This document shows, in pieces, positions 10,593-21,324 of a DNA stretch of 64,000 nucleotides (position 1 is the first letter of the stretch; each line of letters begins with the position of its first letter). Below the pieces are notes generated by a model. It made no database searches and had not been told where the DNA came from. It worked only from the letters and a program-made list of their open reading frames with translations. Source of the stretch: Actinostola sp. cb2023 (Eukaryota; Cnidaria; Anthozoa; Actiniaria; Actinostolidae); contig JAUJYZ010000775.1 of NCBI GenBank assembly GCA_033675265.1, positions 366,501 to 430,500 of the forward strand. The letters run 5' to 3'. The translations under genes and the position numbers were made by a program.

Positions 10593-10701
10593 CCCCATAA
10601 GTAGAGAGATAGAAAATGTAAAGAACACAGAGAAACCTACTGAATAAATCTAACGGAGTATTAAGAACGGAACCAGCATGCGTTGAAGGAAGCCACCTAC
10701 A
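10593..10701 (+). mobile_element. LTR, 3' part (plus strand)
   Basis: Resumes the LTR broken at 6446: CCCCATAAGTAGAGAGATAG, then GAACACAGAGAAACCTACTG matches the antisense LTR near 12600. Beyond GAATAAAT the two LTRs diverge, so they are different subfamilies. This one ends ...GCCACCTACA. The stretch 10650-10690 is the uninterrupted version of the site occupied by the foldback element at 691-4727. Confidence 0.7.
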
Positions 10702-10877
10702 AAAACGGAAAAGGGGCGTCTCCGCAAACAATCCCTGTCCCAGCAAGCAAAAATCAAACAAAAATCAAAGCTAACAATACTAAATAAGCAACCGATTCTA
10801 AATAAGCAACAATCGAAGCTAACAATACTAAATAACAATAGCTAGATAATTGACTTGTATATAATGTCCTAAAAGAC
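10702..10877. other. A/T-rich remnant before Mutator-like element
   Basis: Contains short direct repeats such as GCTAACAATACTAAATAA (three related copies, 10768-10850). No gene is seen. Confidence 0.4.
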
Positions 10878-10887
10878 TAACTGTTCC
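10878..10887 (+). repeat. 10-bp target site duplication (left)
   Basis: TAACTGTTCC, repeated exactly at 11861-11870, flanking the inverted-repeat element. Confidence 0.85.
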
Positions 10888-11860
10888 GGGTCGCGATAAA
10901 AGGCAGAAACTGAAACGGCGGAAAGCGGAAACGGAAACGGCGGAAAGAGCTGAAACGGCGGAAAGTGCGGAAAGTGGTAAAAAGCTGAAACGGCGAAAAG
11001 TGGTAAAAATCTGAAACCTTTCCATAATTAACTTTCCAGTGGTGTCACAGACCTCTGAATTTAATTTCCTTAGAGTTTGTATATGTTTGTAGCCTGCGTA
11101 ATCAGGCTCTAGGGGAAAGGAGGGGGACGGGTGGGGGGAAAGGAGAGGAGGACTATGTTTGTAAATTAATAAATTAAACTGCTCGAACGTGTGATGTCCT
11201 ACTACTTTGGCTATTTTTTCATGGTCGAACAGCCTATTCATACAAACGAGGGACGCCACTCAGACATCTTTGGGTAGCGGCGTGCAGTGGGTATAACTCT
11301 CATCGACAGCGTGTGTCGAACGTCTGTTGATTGTGAAACTGCTCATATTATTTTAAAATATATTTGCATGCGACCGCATTACAAGAGTTAGACTTAGGAA
11401 GGGAGCTTGTTCCAGAGATGAAGGACCCAGAAGTGAAACACGCTTTTTACTGATAGTCTGATCCAAGAATACGAGAAGTTTCGAATAATAATAAGTTAAA
11501 CGAATATAAACGAATAGTGAACAATTATTCCCCGAAATGGAGGTGAGTAGTGGTGGATATTTACCGAGCCACTACTCACTGACACTGAGGGGAATAATTG
11601 TTCAGTATTCACCATTCTCGAGGTAAGTACGTGCCCACATGTTATTCCATGATATCAAGTGTTATAGCTTAGGATGAATTTAAACTGTATCCACTCGTCG
11701 TGAGCTGAGTATCGAAGAGCGGAGGTCTGTGACACCACTGGAAAGTTAATTATGGAAAGGTTTCAGATTTTTACCACTTTCCGCCGTATTAGCTGTTTTC
11801 GCCGTTTCCGTTTCCGTTTCCGCTTTCCGCCGTTTCAGTTTCAGCCTTTTATCGCGACCC
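10888..11860. mobile_element. Mutator-like foldback element
   Basis: A 973-bp element starting GGGTCGCGATAAAAGGC and ending with the inverse. The arms are about 170 bp (10888-11060 and 11715-11860) and contain short reiterated AAACGGCGGAAAG / CTTTCCGCCGTTT motifs. A perfect 10-bp duplication flanks it. Long TIRs plus a 9-11 bp duplication are typical of Mutator-like elements. No transposase is present. The interior includes a nested hairpin at 11510-11620 (GAACAATTATTCCCC / GGGGAATAATTGTTC). Confidence 0.8.
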
Positions 11861-11870
11861 TAACTGTTCC

Positions 11871-12522
11871 AGCCAAGCGAAAATGTTGACATTTGTCAAA
11901 AGAATACTTAACAATACTTAATTAAATCAATACAAAATGAAAAATGCGTTACACTAATTTAAATTCAAATTCGTACAAATTCAATTTCTTTCCAAACTCT
12001 GTTCAAATTTATATTTGAAAATCACAAGTTTTACTTAGCTCTATGTAGCTTGTTGCTGTAAATTCTTCGTATTCCAACTGTGGCGAATAAAGCTTGGTAG
12101 ATGTTTTCGTTATATCTTTTCCTTCCAATGTTCACCGTGAATTCTTCGTAATTCCAACTGAGCTGAAATAAACTTTCCTTTTCTTTTTCTTGCTTAGCTC
12201 CGTACGTAGCCAGCTTGTGTTGTTCAGTTTGAATGTTTTATTCGAACTGGGGTGGGATTTCTTAATAGAAGTCTTTACCTGTAGGACTTGAATGCTCCTC
12301 GAGTCAACACTTGCATGCCTTTGGATACACAATGCTTTAACGCATCTCGGCAATGTCCTCTATAGGCTTTTAGTTCGCCTACTTTACAATCAATCCACAC
12401 AGTAAACGTTCTTTAAGAATGTCTTTTAAAGTGAATTTAGTTGAATCACTTTCTAGTCACAACCATGAGGTTACAACACCAATTCGAGGTCTTCGTTCGT
12501 TCAACCAAGTCCAGAGAAATTT
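11871..12522 (-). mobile_element. Internal leader of antisense LTR element (degenerate)
   Basis: Lies 3' of the primer-binding site when read on the minus strand, so it should be the 5' leader and gag start of that element. I find no gag similarity. A weakly duplicated AATTCTTCGTATTCCAACTG motif occurs at about 12061 and 12140. Confidence 0.35.
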
Positions 12523-12540
12523 GCCCCACATTGGGCGCCA
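12523..12540 (-). promoter_or_regulatory. tRNA-Lys primer-binding site
   Basis: The minus strand reads TGGCGCCCAATGTGGGGC, two bases after the LTR end TACA. This differs by one base from the complement of an animal tRNA-Lys 3' end as I remember it. It fixes the element's orientation (right to left). Confidence 0.75.
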
Positions 12541-12542
12541 AA

Positions 12543-12792
12543 TGTAGCAACTGTAGCCAACTTCACTTACAATTTCCTTTATTTATTCAGTAGGTTTCTC
12601 TGTGTTCTTTACATTTTCTATCTCTCTACATATGGGGATAGAGATTGTACTTGGAGACGTTTAAGGACCTTTTTGATACGCACCGGACTCTTCTCTTTTG
12701 CAGAGTACTCGTATACCTTCGCGCATGCGATCCCACCTTAAGTACCCCTTCCCTCCCATGCGACCTCCCAAATACCCATGACCCCATTCACA
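12543..12792 (-). mobile_element. LTR (minus strand), about 250 bp
   Basis: Starts TGTGAATGGGG at 12792 and ends TTGCTACA at 12543, directly before the primer-binding site. It therefore acts as a 5' LTR. It is homologous to the plus-strand LTR 6294-6446 + 10593-10701. A TACTTAAG box in the middle may be part of its promoter. Confidence 0.75.
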
Positions 12793-12854
12793 TGCACTCC
12801 AAAAGGAACAGTAGAAATTCATATCATCATGAGTGACCAAATGCACACACACAT

Positions 12855-14590
12855 CCATGCATGGTAATCAAAAATATGTTATTTGCCTTTCTTTTGGCCA
12901 ATGAACTGCAGCTGATGGAATACTGTGTCCCTGTATTATCATAATACAGTAATAAGACTATGCAAGTACATCATAAATGATCATTACACAGAGATAGGAG
13001 CAAACCAAACACCGGAAATGACGTCCATGTAAAAGGCAATAATGAGGGTTTATCATGTAATATCAAAACTCATAAGACAAAAAAACGATTATCATAGCTG
13101 GAAAGAGCTCTTTGAAATTAGTAAAAATGGGAAGTTTGGAAAAGATTGCTTCACAAATTGCGAATATATGAATTTTCAAAAATCGAAATGTTGTATGAAA
13201 ACCTTTGTTGGTAGGCAAGAGTTGCCTCCAAGCGAACTCCAAGCGTAAATTTCCAAAGGTTTTCATATAAAATTTCGATTTTTGAAAATTCATATCTTCG
13301 CAATTTGTGAAGCGATCTATTCCAAACTTCACATTTTTACTAATTTCAACGAGCTCTTTCTAGCTATGATAATAATTTTTTGTCCTATGAGTTTTGAAAT
13401 TACATGATAAACCCTCATCAATAATCAAGTAATTTATGCATGATTCATAAAGCGGAAGTAACACATTAATTTATTCCAGTTTCCGAGTAATGCCAAACTA
13501 ATTATATATGCAAAAGAAAACTAGCATATTGAACTAATTCTAAGATTGATAACTTACTCATTTCATTAGCTACAACGTTCAAAATCTTCCATTGTTTGGC
13601 ATCTTCTTTACTTTCATTTACATACTGAGTTTTGCATCTGAAGTTTAATACAGTTTAACGATCACATTCTTGTTCACGCCCCGTGACTCATGAGCTGAAG
13701 GAGATCAAGAAGAACAAACAGAATTGTAAGACAAGAAAACGTATATTAAAGTATTAATTAAAAGAAATACAATACAATATTCTATGTTACTTTAGTATGT
13801 ATCTGCTAACAATTTCAGCTTTCAATCTTCTTCAGAGAAATAACTTTCAGATCAGTTTAAAATTGCGATTCGAGCATCGATCGTCGCTGCAGCACGTCGC
13901 GCTATTCTACCGCGAAGAAGCTAATAGAAAAGAAGATCAGAAAAATCATGAATGTATAAACCAGTATTTAATTCCAAGGCGTACTTACAGTTTGTAATGA
14001 CTTACAGCATTTCTTTGAATAAGAAAGTCTTGTAACAAGATTCAAGTTCGGCTCACCTCAGCATTGGTCTGCACTGAATTAATAATACCCATGAACTCAC
14101 GTCATGTTGTGTCATTTACAAGAACTCAAAGATTCAGCGCACGCACGGTAGATACACGTCAATCATATAAAGACCCCCTGTCGATCTCGCGAAACACCAA
14201 CACAAAAAGTGAACAAAAAAATAGTTCGATTGAAAATGAAAAATAAATTACATCTACGGCTTGCAAAATACAGGTTTTACCTTTTAGAATAACGAGAGGT
14301 TCAGACGCGTTTGCGTATCCAATCACGAGTTACAGACTGTAGATAACTTCTTAGGAATGTGAAAGGGTGACTCCAACCGAACTAGACGCTCTACTAGCGT
14401 GAAGTCGGGCTTATTTGAACAAAATATAGATATCTTAGTGCGATTAAAACAGTGTTTGGTTATTGCTTGTTGCGTAACTCGGTAGAACATGCTTTCCTTG
14501 CAAATTCAATACTGCGATTTCACAAACTCAGCGAATCATGAATGACAATGACATAGTTTATTTGGTGCCATAAATATATCCATACAAATT
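12855..14590 (+). repeat. Dispersed repeat, copy A
   Basis: Homologous in the same orientation to 53115-55818. Shared landmarks are TATGTTATTTGCC, CACGCCCCGTGACTCATGAG, ATCAAGAAGAACAAACAGAA, CGATCTCGCGAAACA and GTGCGATTAAAACAGTGT. Copy A contains a 377-bp palindromic MITE (13042-13418) that copy B lacks. Copy B contains a 1.4-kb foldback element that copy A lacks. No coding function is recognised. Confidence 0.8.
13042..13418. mobile_element. Palindromic MITE with 5-bp duplication
   Basis: Ends ATGAGGGTTTATCATGTAAT and its inverse. Almost the whole length folds into one hairpin centred near 13225. CAATA flanks both sides (13037-13041, 13419-13423). The empty site is visible in copy B near 53255-53270. 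Confidence 0.8.
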
Positions 14591-14936
14591 CAAATATAAA
14601 CTAGGCTACCTAACAGCAGTGAATGCTGACGGTGAATGCGATGTTAGTAGTTGTGGATAAGAGTTGGTGAGCTAGCTTAGGCCTACGGCAAACGTCGAAC
14701 CGAACCATGAACTTAATTCAGTCGAACCTATTAATTTTGTGGATACACTGCATTAAACCTTTATTATTTTTATCATTATTGTTAAATAGGCTGATGGATA
14801 GTAATAATATGATGGTCCCGTGATTATAATTTGCTGAGAAGGCTGATTTTTAATAGGATCAGCGCGACTTAAGTTCGACGTTTTCATTAGGCCTTACAGT
14901 GTAGTTGTTATGAAATGTTTTGTTTTATGTAAGTGA
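14591..14936. other. Unassigned A/T-rich spacer
   Basis: No gene, repeat or RNA recognised. Confidence 0.3.
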
Positions 14937-14945
14937 CATGCAAGT

Positions 14946-15666
14946 TAGCCTGATTTTCAGACGGCTCATGTGTCATACGCTTCGCTCCCTCCCCAAATCC
15001 CCGTCTGATTGCCCTCGTAGGAAGTCGTGTTCTGCTATTGTTTGAATTTCGACCAATCAGAGCGAACCTTTTAGTTTTCTCAAAGTGAGGTATGCAAAGA
15101 ATTCGCACCTAAATGACAGACGATTAACACGCTAGGTTTTCATGAGCCCGATTTCGAGAAGCTCACAGAAGAAAAGCGAAGAAATCGGCCTGATTTCAAT
15201 TTAAATATGTCCTATGTGTTGTACGTTCAGATATATATTCTTATGGAGCCGAAGGATCTTGAAAGGAACTGCGAATACATTCACGCTTCGATCTGTTGAC
15301 CCGTTGAGTTGACCTCGTCTAACACTCGAATGCATTCGCAGTTCCTTAAATTCAAGATCCTTCGGCTCCATAAGAATATATATCTGAACGTACAACATAG
15401 GACATATTTAAATTGAAATCAGGCCGATTTCTTCGCTTTTCTTCTGTGAGTTACTCGAAATCGGGCTCATAAAAACCAAGCGTGTTAATTGTCTGTCATT
15501 TAGGTGCGAATTCTTTGCATACCTCACTTTGAGAAAACTAAAAGGTTCGCTCTGATTGGTCGAAATTCAAACAATAGCAGAACACGACTTCCTACGAGGG
15601 CAATCAGACGGTGATTTGGGGAGGGAGCGAAGCGTATGACACATGAGCCGTCTGAAAATCAGGCTA
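14946..15666. mobile_element. 721-bp palindromic element with 9-bp duplication
   Basis: Begins TAGCCTGATTTTCAGACGG and ends with its inverse. The arms are about 340 bp each, highly similar and centred near 15305. CATGCAAGT flanks both sides (14937-14945 and 15667-15675). The 9-bp duplication again suits Mutator-like transposition. No transposase. Frames at 14908-15108 and 15201-15398 are by-products of the palindrome. Confidence 0.85.
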
Positions 15667-15675
15667 CATGCAAGT

Positions 15676-16737
15676 ATGCAAATTATTAGGCGAGTCTACC
15701 TTTCTTTGTTTTGAATAGTATTTGTCTATTATGAAAAACTGGATAGCTTATGAATAACTAATGTATTACTTATAATTGATATTTCAATGCAAATTCACAC
15801 TTGAAACTGACACACGGTACGTCAGCTAGCAATCTCAAATACGATCCTCAACTACACAATTCCAACGAAAAGCACAAGATACGGTATCTGATGGGCTTAC
15901 GAGTCAGGATACCGGCTAAATAAACATACACATGTACAAATTAATTAGGGTCACAGATCTTTGGCACGACATGTCATAAACGAGAAAGCTTGAATAGGAA
16001 AACAACTCAACCCACTTCAGGCTAGCGTATGTAGGAGTTGGCGCGAAAAGCATTGTGGTTATTGGAAACTGCATGCCGGGTAAAAATCGAGATTGTTTCT
16101 CTCTACATGAATGAATTAGAAATGCTTCCTTGCTCGCCCACTTCAAGCTCGCTCGCTGCGTCAGCAATAAACTAGACATCGCAGCGTGATCTCGAATAAT
16201 CATGAACAAGATTTCCTGCATTTTTTAGATGTTTTACTGATTTTCTAGCATATGCACGTTCTAATAAGTTTTATTGTATAAGCTCTTTTGTGTTTTTACG
16301 TGAATAAATAAACTATTAAAATACTATTATTAAAATCAGTGATTTCCTTGCAACTGGACGATTTCAAAACTTTTTTTTCTGCATGGATATGTGTCTTCTT
16401 GAGAGCGCGAAAGACTTGCTTAGCTTCATATTCTTTGTAGTATTTATTTAACTTTATATCTTTCACGCACTACAAAGAATATGAAGATTTCAAAACTCAG
16501 CAAAATAAATATCTATGAAGAAAACAACCCCATCGCGCGCTCGATGGCGTAACTGGCGTCATTAGTAGGGTCAAGGCTTGTTTCCATAACCCAAACCGCC
16601 CTTGGCCGACCAAACAATAGAAGGAATCTATTGTGTTACTGCATCGTTCTATTGTTTTATATTAATGAGGTCCTTTTGAGGTATCCCATTTAGCATCCAC
16701 CCATTAGTAGCGCACGCACTTCCGTCCACCATATTAA
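15676..16737. other. Unassigned spacer with a small hairpin
   Basis: A short hairpin at about 16420-16490 has arms AGCTTCATATTCTTTGTAGT / CTACAAAGAATATGAAG. The minus-strand frame at 15916-16221 has no recognised domain or gene signals, and I do not call it. GCGAGCTTGAAGTGGG- and GCTAGCCTGAAGTGGG-like words inside it (minus strand) hint at repeat origin. Confidence 0.35.
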
Positions 16738-17058
16738 TTGCCCTATACCACTATGACGTCAAATCAAAACAATCTATTGTTTAAACGCTAAGGATCATGG
16801 TCGCTAGAGGGGGATAAAACAGCAACAACACAAAGGATATTTCAAATAAATGTATTTTACAGACGGTCTGAAAGCGATAAAAGTCACCAAACACAGTAAA
16901 TATTGTGGGAAAAGTATCGATGGACATAATATCTGGAAACTAGCCAATTTGAAATCTAGCGAACCTCAGCAGAGCAGATTTAGTTCAAATTTCTATTGTT
17001 CTTCACAATTCTGTCCCCCTCATAAATAAGCCGTTACGTCATAGTAGTATAGGGCAAT
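16738..17058 (+). mobile_element. ~321-bp MITE family, copy 1
   Basis: TIR TTGCCCTATACCACTATGAC with its inverse at the other end. A second copy lies inverted at 57268-57591. Both TIRs contain a TGACGT core, one as the full CRE-like TGACGTCA. Confidence 0.8.
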
Positions 17059-17185
17059 TTTCACTTACGCGCAAAGCTTTGTGGTCTGTTGGTCATGTGG
17101 TCAGCGCGGTCATTACAATACAATAAAATAAACTTTATTTCAACTCGAATATCTTCGATCAATTGTTGCTTTCATATTGTTCACT

Positions 17186-18650
17186 TCCGCCGTGAGCTTT
17201 TGTTTATTGCCGTGAGCTTTTGTTTTATTGCCGTGAGCTTTTGTTTATTGCCGTGAGCTTTTGTTTATTGCCGTGGGCTTTTGTTTTTTGCCGTGGGCTT
17301 TTGTTTATTGCCGTGAGCTTTTGTTTATTGCCGTGAGCTTTTGTTTATTGCCGTGAGCTTTTGTTTATTGCCGTGAGCTTTTGTTTATTGCCGTGAGCTT
17401 TTGTTTATTGCCGTGAGCTTTTGTTTATTGGCATGAGCTTTTGTTTATTGCCGTGAGCTTTTGTTTATTGCAGTCAGCTTTTGTTTATTGCCGTGCGCTT
17501 TTGTTTATTGCCGTGGGCTTTTGTTTATTGCCGTGGGCTTTTGTTTATTTCCGTGAGCTTTTGTTTATTACCGTGAGCTTTTGTTTATTGCCGTGGGCTT
17601 TTGTTTATTGCCATGAGCTTTTGTTTATTGCTGTGAGCTTTTCTTTATTGCTGTCAGCTTTTGTTTATTGCCGTCAGCTTTTGTTTATTTCCGTGAGCTT
17701 TTGTTTATTGCAAAATAAATTTATTGCTGTGAGCTTTTGTTTATTGCCGTGAGCTTTTGTTTATTGCCGTGAGCTTTTGTTTATTGGCATGAGCTTTTGT
17801 TTATTGCCGTGAGCTTTTGTTTATTGCAGTCAGCTTTTGTTTATTGCCGTGCGCTTTTGTTTATTGCCGTGGGCTTTTGTTTATTGCCGTGGGCTTTTGT
17901 TTATTGCCGTGAGCTTTTGTTTATTACCGTGAGCTTTTGTTTATTGCCGTAAGCTTTTGTTTATTGCCATGAGCTTTTGTTTATTGCTGTGAGCTTTTCT
18001 TTATTGCTGTCAGCTTTTGTTTATTGCCGTCAGCTTTTGTTTATTGCCGTCAGCTTTTGTTTATTGCAAAATAAATTTATTGCCGTGAGCTTTTGTTTAT
18101 TGCCGTGAGCTTTTGTTTATTGCCGTGAGCTTTTGTTTATTGGCATGAGCTTTTGTTTATTGCCGTGAGCTTTTGTTTATTGCAGTCAGCTTTTGTTTAT
18201 TGCCGTGCGCTTTTGTTTATTGCCGTGGGCTTTTGTTTATTGCCGTGGGCTTTTGTTTATTGCCGTGAGCTTTTGTTTATTACCGTGAGCTTTTGTTTAT
18301 TGCCGTAAGCTTTTGTTTATTGCCATGAGCTTTTGTTTATTGCTGTGAGCTTTTCTTTATTGCTGTCAGCTTTTGTTTATTGCCGTCAGCTTTTGTTTAT
18401 TTCCGTGAGCTTTTGTTTATTGCCGTGCGCTTTTGTTTATTGCCGTGAGCTTTTGTTTATTGCCGTGCGCTTTTGTTTATTGCCGTGAGCTTTTGTTTAT
18501 TGCCGTGGGCTTTTGTTTATTGCCGTGAGCTTTGTTTATTGCCGTGCGCTTTTGTTTATTGCGGTGGGCTTTTGTTTATTGCCGTGGGCTTTTGTTTATT
18601 GCCGTGCGCTATTGTTTATTGCCGTGGGCTTTTGTTTATTGCCGTGATAC
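17186..18650 (+). repeat. 20-bp minisatellite, about 73 copies
   Basis: The unit is GCCGTGAGCTTTTGTTTATT with point variants (GGG, GCG, CAG or TCAG at the variable centre). A disruption GCAAAATAAATTTATTG occurs at about 17710 and 18067, 357 bp apart, and the variant order repeats with it. A higher-order unit of about 356 bp was therefore duplicated at least twice. Confidence 0.95.
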
Positions 18651-20129
18651 TTGTGGGCCACCGTACGTTTGATACACATCTTCTATTTCATCTTGATTCA
18701 TCAAACGCCAGTCTTTAATATTAGTACTGTACTAAAGAATATAACGGAGTAGATTGATGCATGGGTTCGTGAAACTGTCGATGCGAAGTATAGGCAATTT
18801 GCCATCGATCGTGGATGTTACTTTAACGGCTTCCACTCCGATAAATACTGTAAATATAAGCTTGTGGTTCTTTTTCGTAGAACAAATAAACATGTGGACG
18901 ACCAGCTATTCGTTTGTTTATTTTCTAACCGGGTTATTTCTTGCACGATTTCCGGGCCATATCGCTGGAACTTTCTTCATCCTTCCCAAGTACACGGCTG
19001 GTAGACAATCTCCCTAAATATTCACTGTTAATTGCTGTGAACACTAGTCTTCGCTCTCTTTCATTCATTTCTTTCCTGAGCTAATGTAAGTACATCGTAT
19101 ATCCGCCCATATCCGCCCTCGAGCAAAGGCTCGACCAAAGGAGGGTTGTCCAATACACACGATGCGAATCAACTCGACTATTGCTTGAGACGAGTTGACT
19201 AATCTGCTTAATATTAATGAGTATGCAAATGATATGCATATATATATATACATAGCGTAAAATGAAAGGTCACTTCCGGTGTATTTCCTAATTTGCATAT
19301 TATCTTGTGGTCAAATTTCAAGTTTCAAGCTCATTAACTCCGACATTTTACAGTAAACACGCGTGCAGCCGTACTTTCATAAATTTATAGCAAGATAACA
19401 GCACGTATCGAAGAAAACTTAACATCGGAAAATAAAATTATTACGACAATAAAACAACTTAATTTAATCCGTACCTCTGAAATGTTTGTCTATCCAGCGA
19501 TTTTCTTTGAGTGAATACGACCCAGAATGGCCGTGTTTTGTATGGAAATCAGGCCGTCGCGAAGAAAACCAGCTTCTTGTGCTTTACGAACGTCCACAAT
19601 AAAATACTTAACATCGGAAATCTGATGTACTTCTACAGACATTTCAGAGACTTGTATTCGTTTGCCAATAAAATAAGCGTATCATGCGATTTTTCAAGCT
19701 TTTTTGTGGTCGCTGTATACGGACAGAACGCCAAATTGCCCAAGTTCGCGAACGTTTTTCTCTTGCCAGAAGGCTTTCTTCGTCTGCCATATTGGATAAT
19801 ATAGTAGCCAGGCCTCTGTTCCACAGGGAAACCAAGTTTTCTGGACCCAGACTCCCTTAGATAATCGATTAAATTTGACTGAAAAAGGCTGAGAATCAAG
19901 AGGATTGGCCGAATGGGGACTGGGCCCTAATTTAAAAAATTCTCGCGGATCTTGCGATTTCTGCCTCGGAAAAATACATAAACACGGTCTTTTGGGGGGG
20001 AAATACAGGATTGTTTTTCATTATGTTTTTAAATTATTAAAATGTTTTATTTTTGTCATTCAACCAAAAACGTGGTCATGACCTGATTTCTTGGGCAATT
20101 TTACGCTACGTATGCATCAAATGTGTATA
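18651..20129. other. Unassigned spacer
   Basis: At 19160-19230 there is a diverged copy of the ~150-bp repeat that forms the array further right (CGACTATTGCTTGAGACGAG, then CTGCTTAATATTAATGAGTA). A short (TA)n tract lies near 19240. Overlapping frames on both strands at 19511-19899 show no recognised family. Confidence 0.35.
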
Positions 20130-21190
20130 TCACCAACCCAGGATGACTCGACTCGTGAAACCCTTAGTCGGGTTGACTACTCTGCTTAATCCATAAGAAT
20201 GTAAATTGAAAGCAAGCACTTACAGTGTCTGTGGTGTGCTAACATGGGAGCTAGGGCTCACGAAGCGAGTCGATCCGACTTAACTCGACTCGACTCGTGA
20301 ATGCCTTAGTCGGGTTGACTCGTCTGCTTAATATTCATAAGGATGTAAATTAAAAGCAAGCGCTTACAATGTCTGTGGTGTGTTGACATGGGAGCTAGGG
20401 CTCACGAAGCGAGTCGATTCGACTCAACTCGTGAAGCCCTTAGTCGGGTTGATTCGTCTGTTTAATATTCATGATGTAAATTGAAAGCAAGCACTTACAG
20501 TGTCTGTGGTGTGTTAACATGGGAGCTAGGGCTCACGAAGCGAGTCGAACCGACTCAACTCGAGTCGACTCGTGAAGCCCTTAGTCAGGTTGACTCGTCT
20601 GCTTAATATTCATAGGGATGTAAATTGAAAGCAAGCACTTACAGTGTCTGTGGTGTGCTGACATGGGAGCTAGGGCTCACGAAGCGAGACGCTCCGACTC
20701 AACTCGAGTCGACTCGTGAAGCCCTTAGTCGGGTTGACTCGTCTGCTTAATATTCATAAGGATGTAAATTAAAAGCAAGCGCTTACAGTGTCTATGGTGT
20801 GTTGACATGGGAGCTAGGGCTCACGAAGCTAGTCGAACCGACTTAACTCGACTCGTGAAGCCCTTAGTCGGGTTGATTCGTCTGCTTAATATTCATAGGG
20901 ATGTAAATTGAATTCAAGCAAGCACTTGCAGTGTCTGTGGTGTGTTGACATGGGAGCTAGGGCTCACGAGTCGATCCGACTCAACTCGAGTCGACTCGTG
21001 AAACCCTTAGTCGGGTTGACTCGTGTGCTTAATATTCATCAGGACGTAAATTGAAAGTAAGTACTTACAGTGTCTGTGGTGTGTTGACATGGGAGCTGGG
21101 GGGCACGAAGCGAATCGAGTTGACTCAACTCGACTCAACTCGTCAAACCGGCGGAAATAATCTCGTGTCAACTGAGTCACTTCGTGAATA
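20130..21190 (+). repeat. ~145-155-bp tandem repeat, about seven copies
   Basis: The unit runs GCCCTTAGTCGGGTTGACTC, TCTGCTTAATATTCATAAGG, then ACAGTGTCTGTGGTGTG and GGGAGCTAGGGCTCACGAAG. Each unit ends in a variable cluster of GACTC/GAGTC words (for example CTCAACTCGAGTCGACTCGT) able to form small hairpins. These clusters account for the length variation. Confidence 0.9.
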
Positions 21191-21324
21191 ATAATGACTA
21201 GGAAACACAAACCGGAAACAAAATGATCTGGGTACTAAAATTATGTTGTAAACAAAATACTAATGGCTTCCCTCAGTAAGTAACAAAACTGAACGAGCTA
21301 TTTATTGATCATGACTAATGGAAA

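Noticed and set aside
15916..16221. 101-residue minus-strand frame
   Set aside because: No recognised domain, no splice or promoter support, flanked by repeats.
17441..18718. Hydrophobic frames resembling membrane proteins (FVYCRELLFIAVSFCLLP)
   Set aside because: Reading of the 20-bp minisatellite, with no start, splice or codon support.
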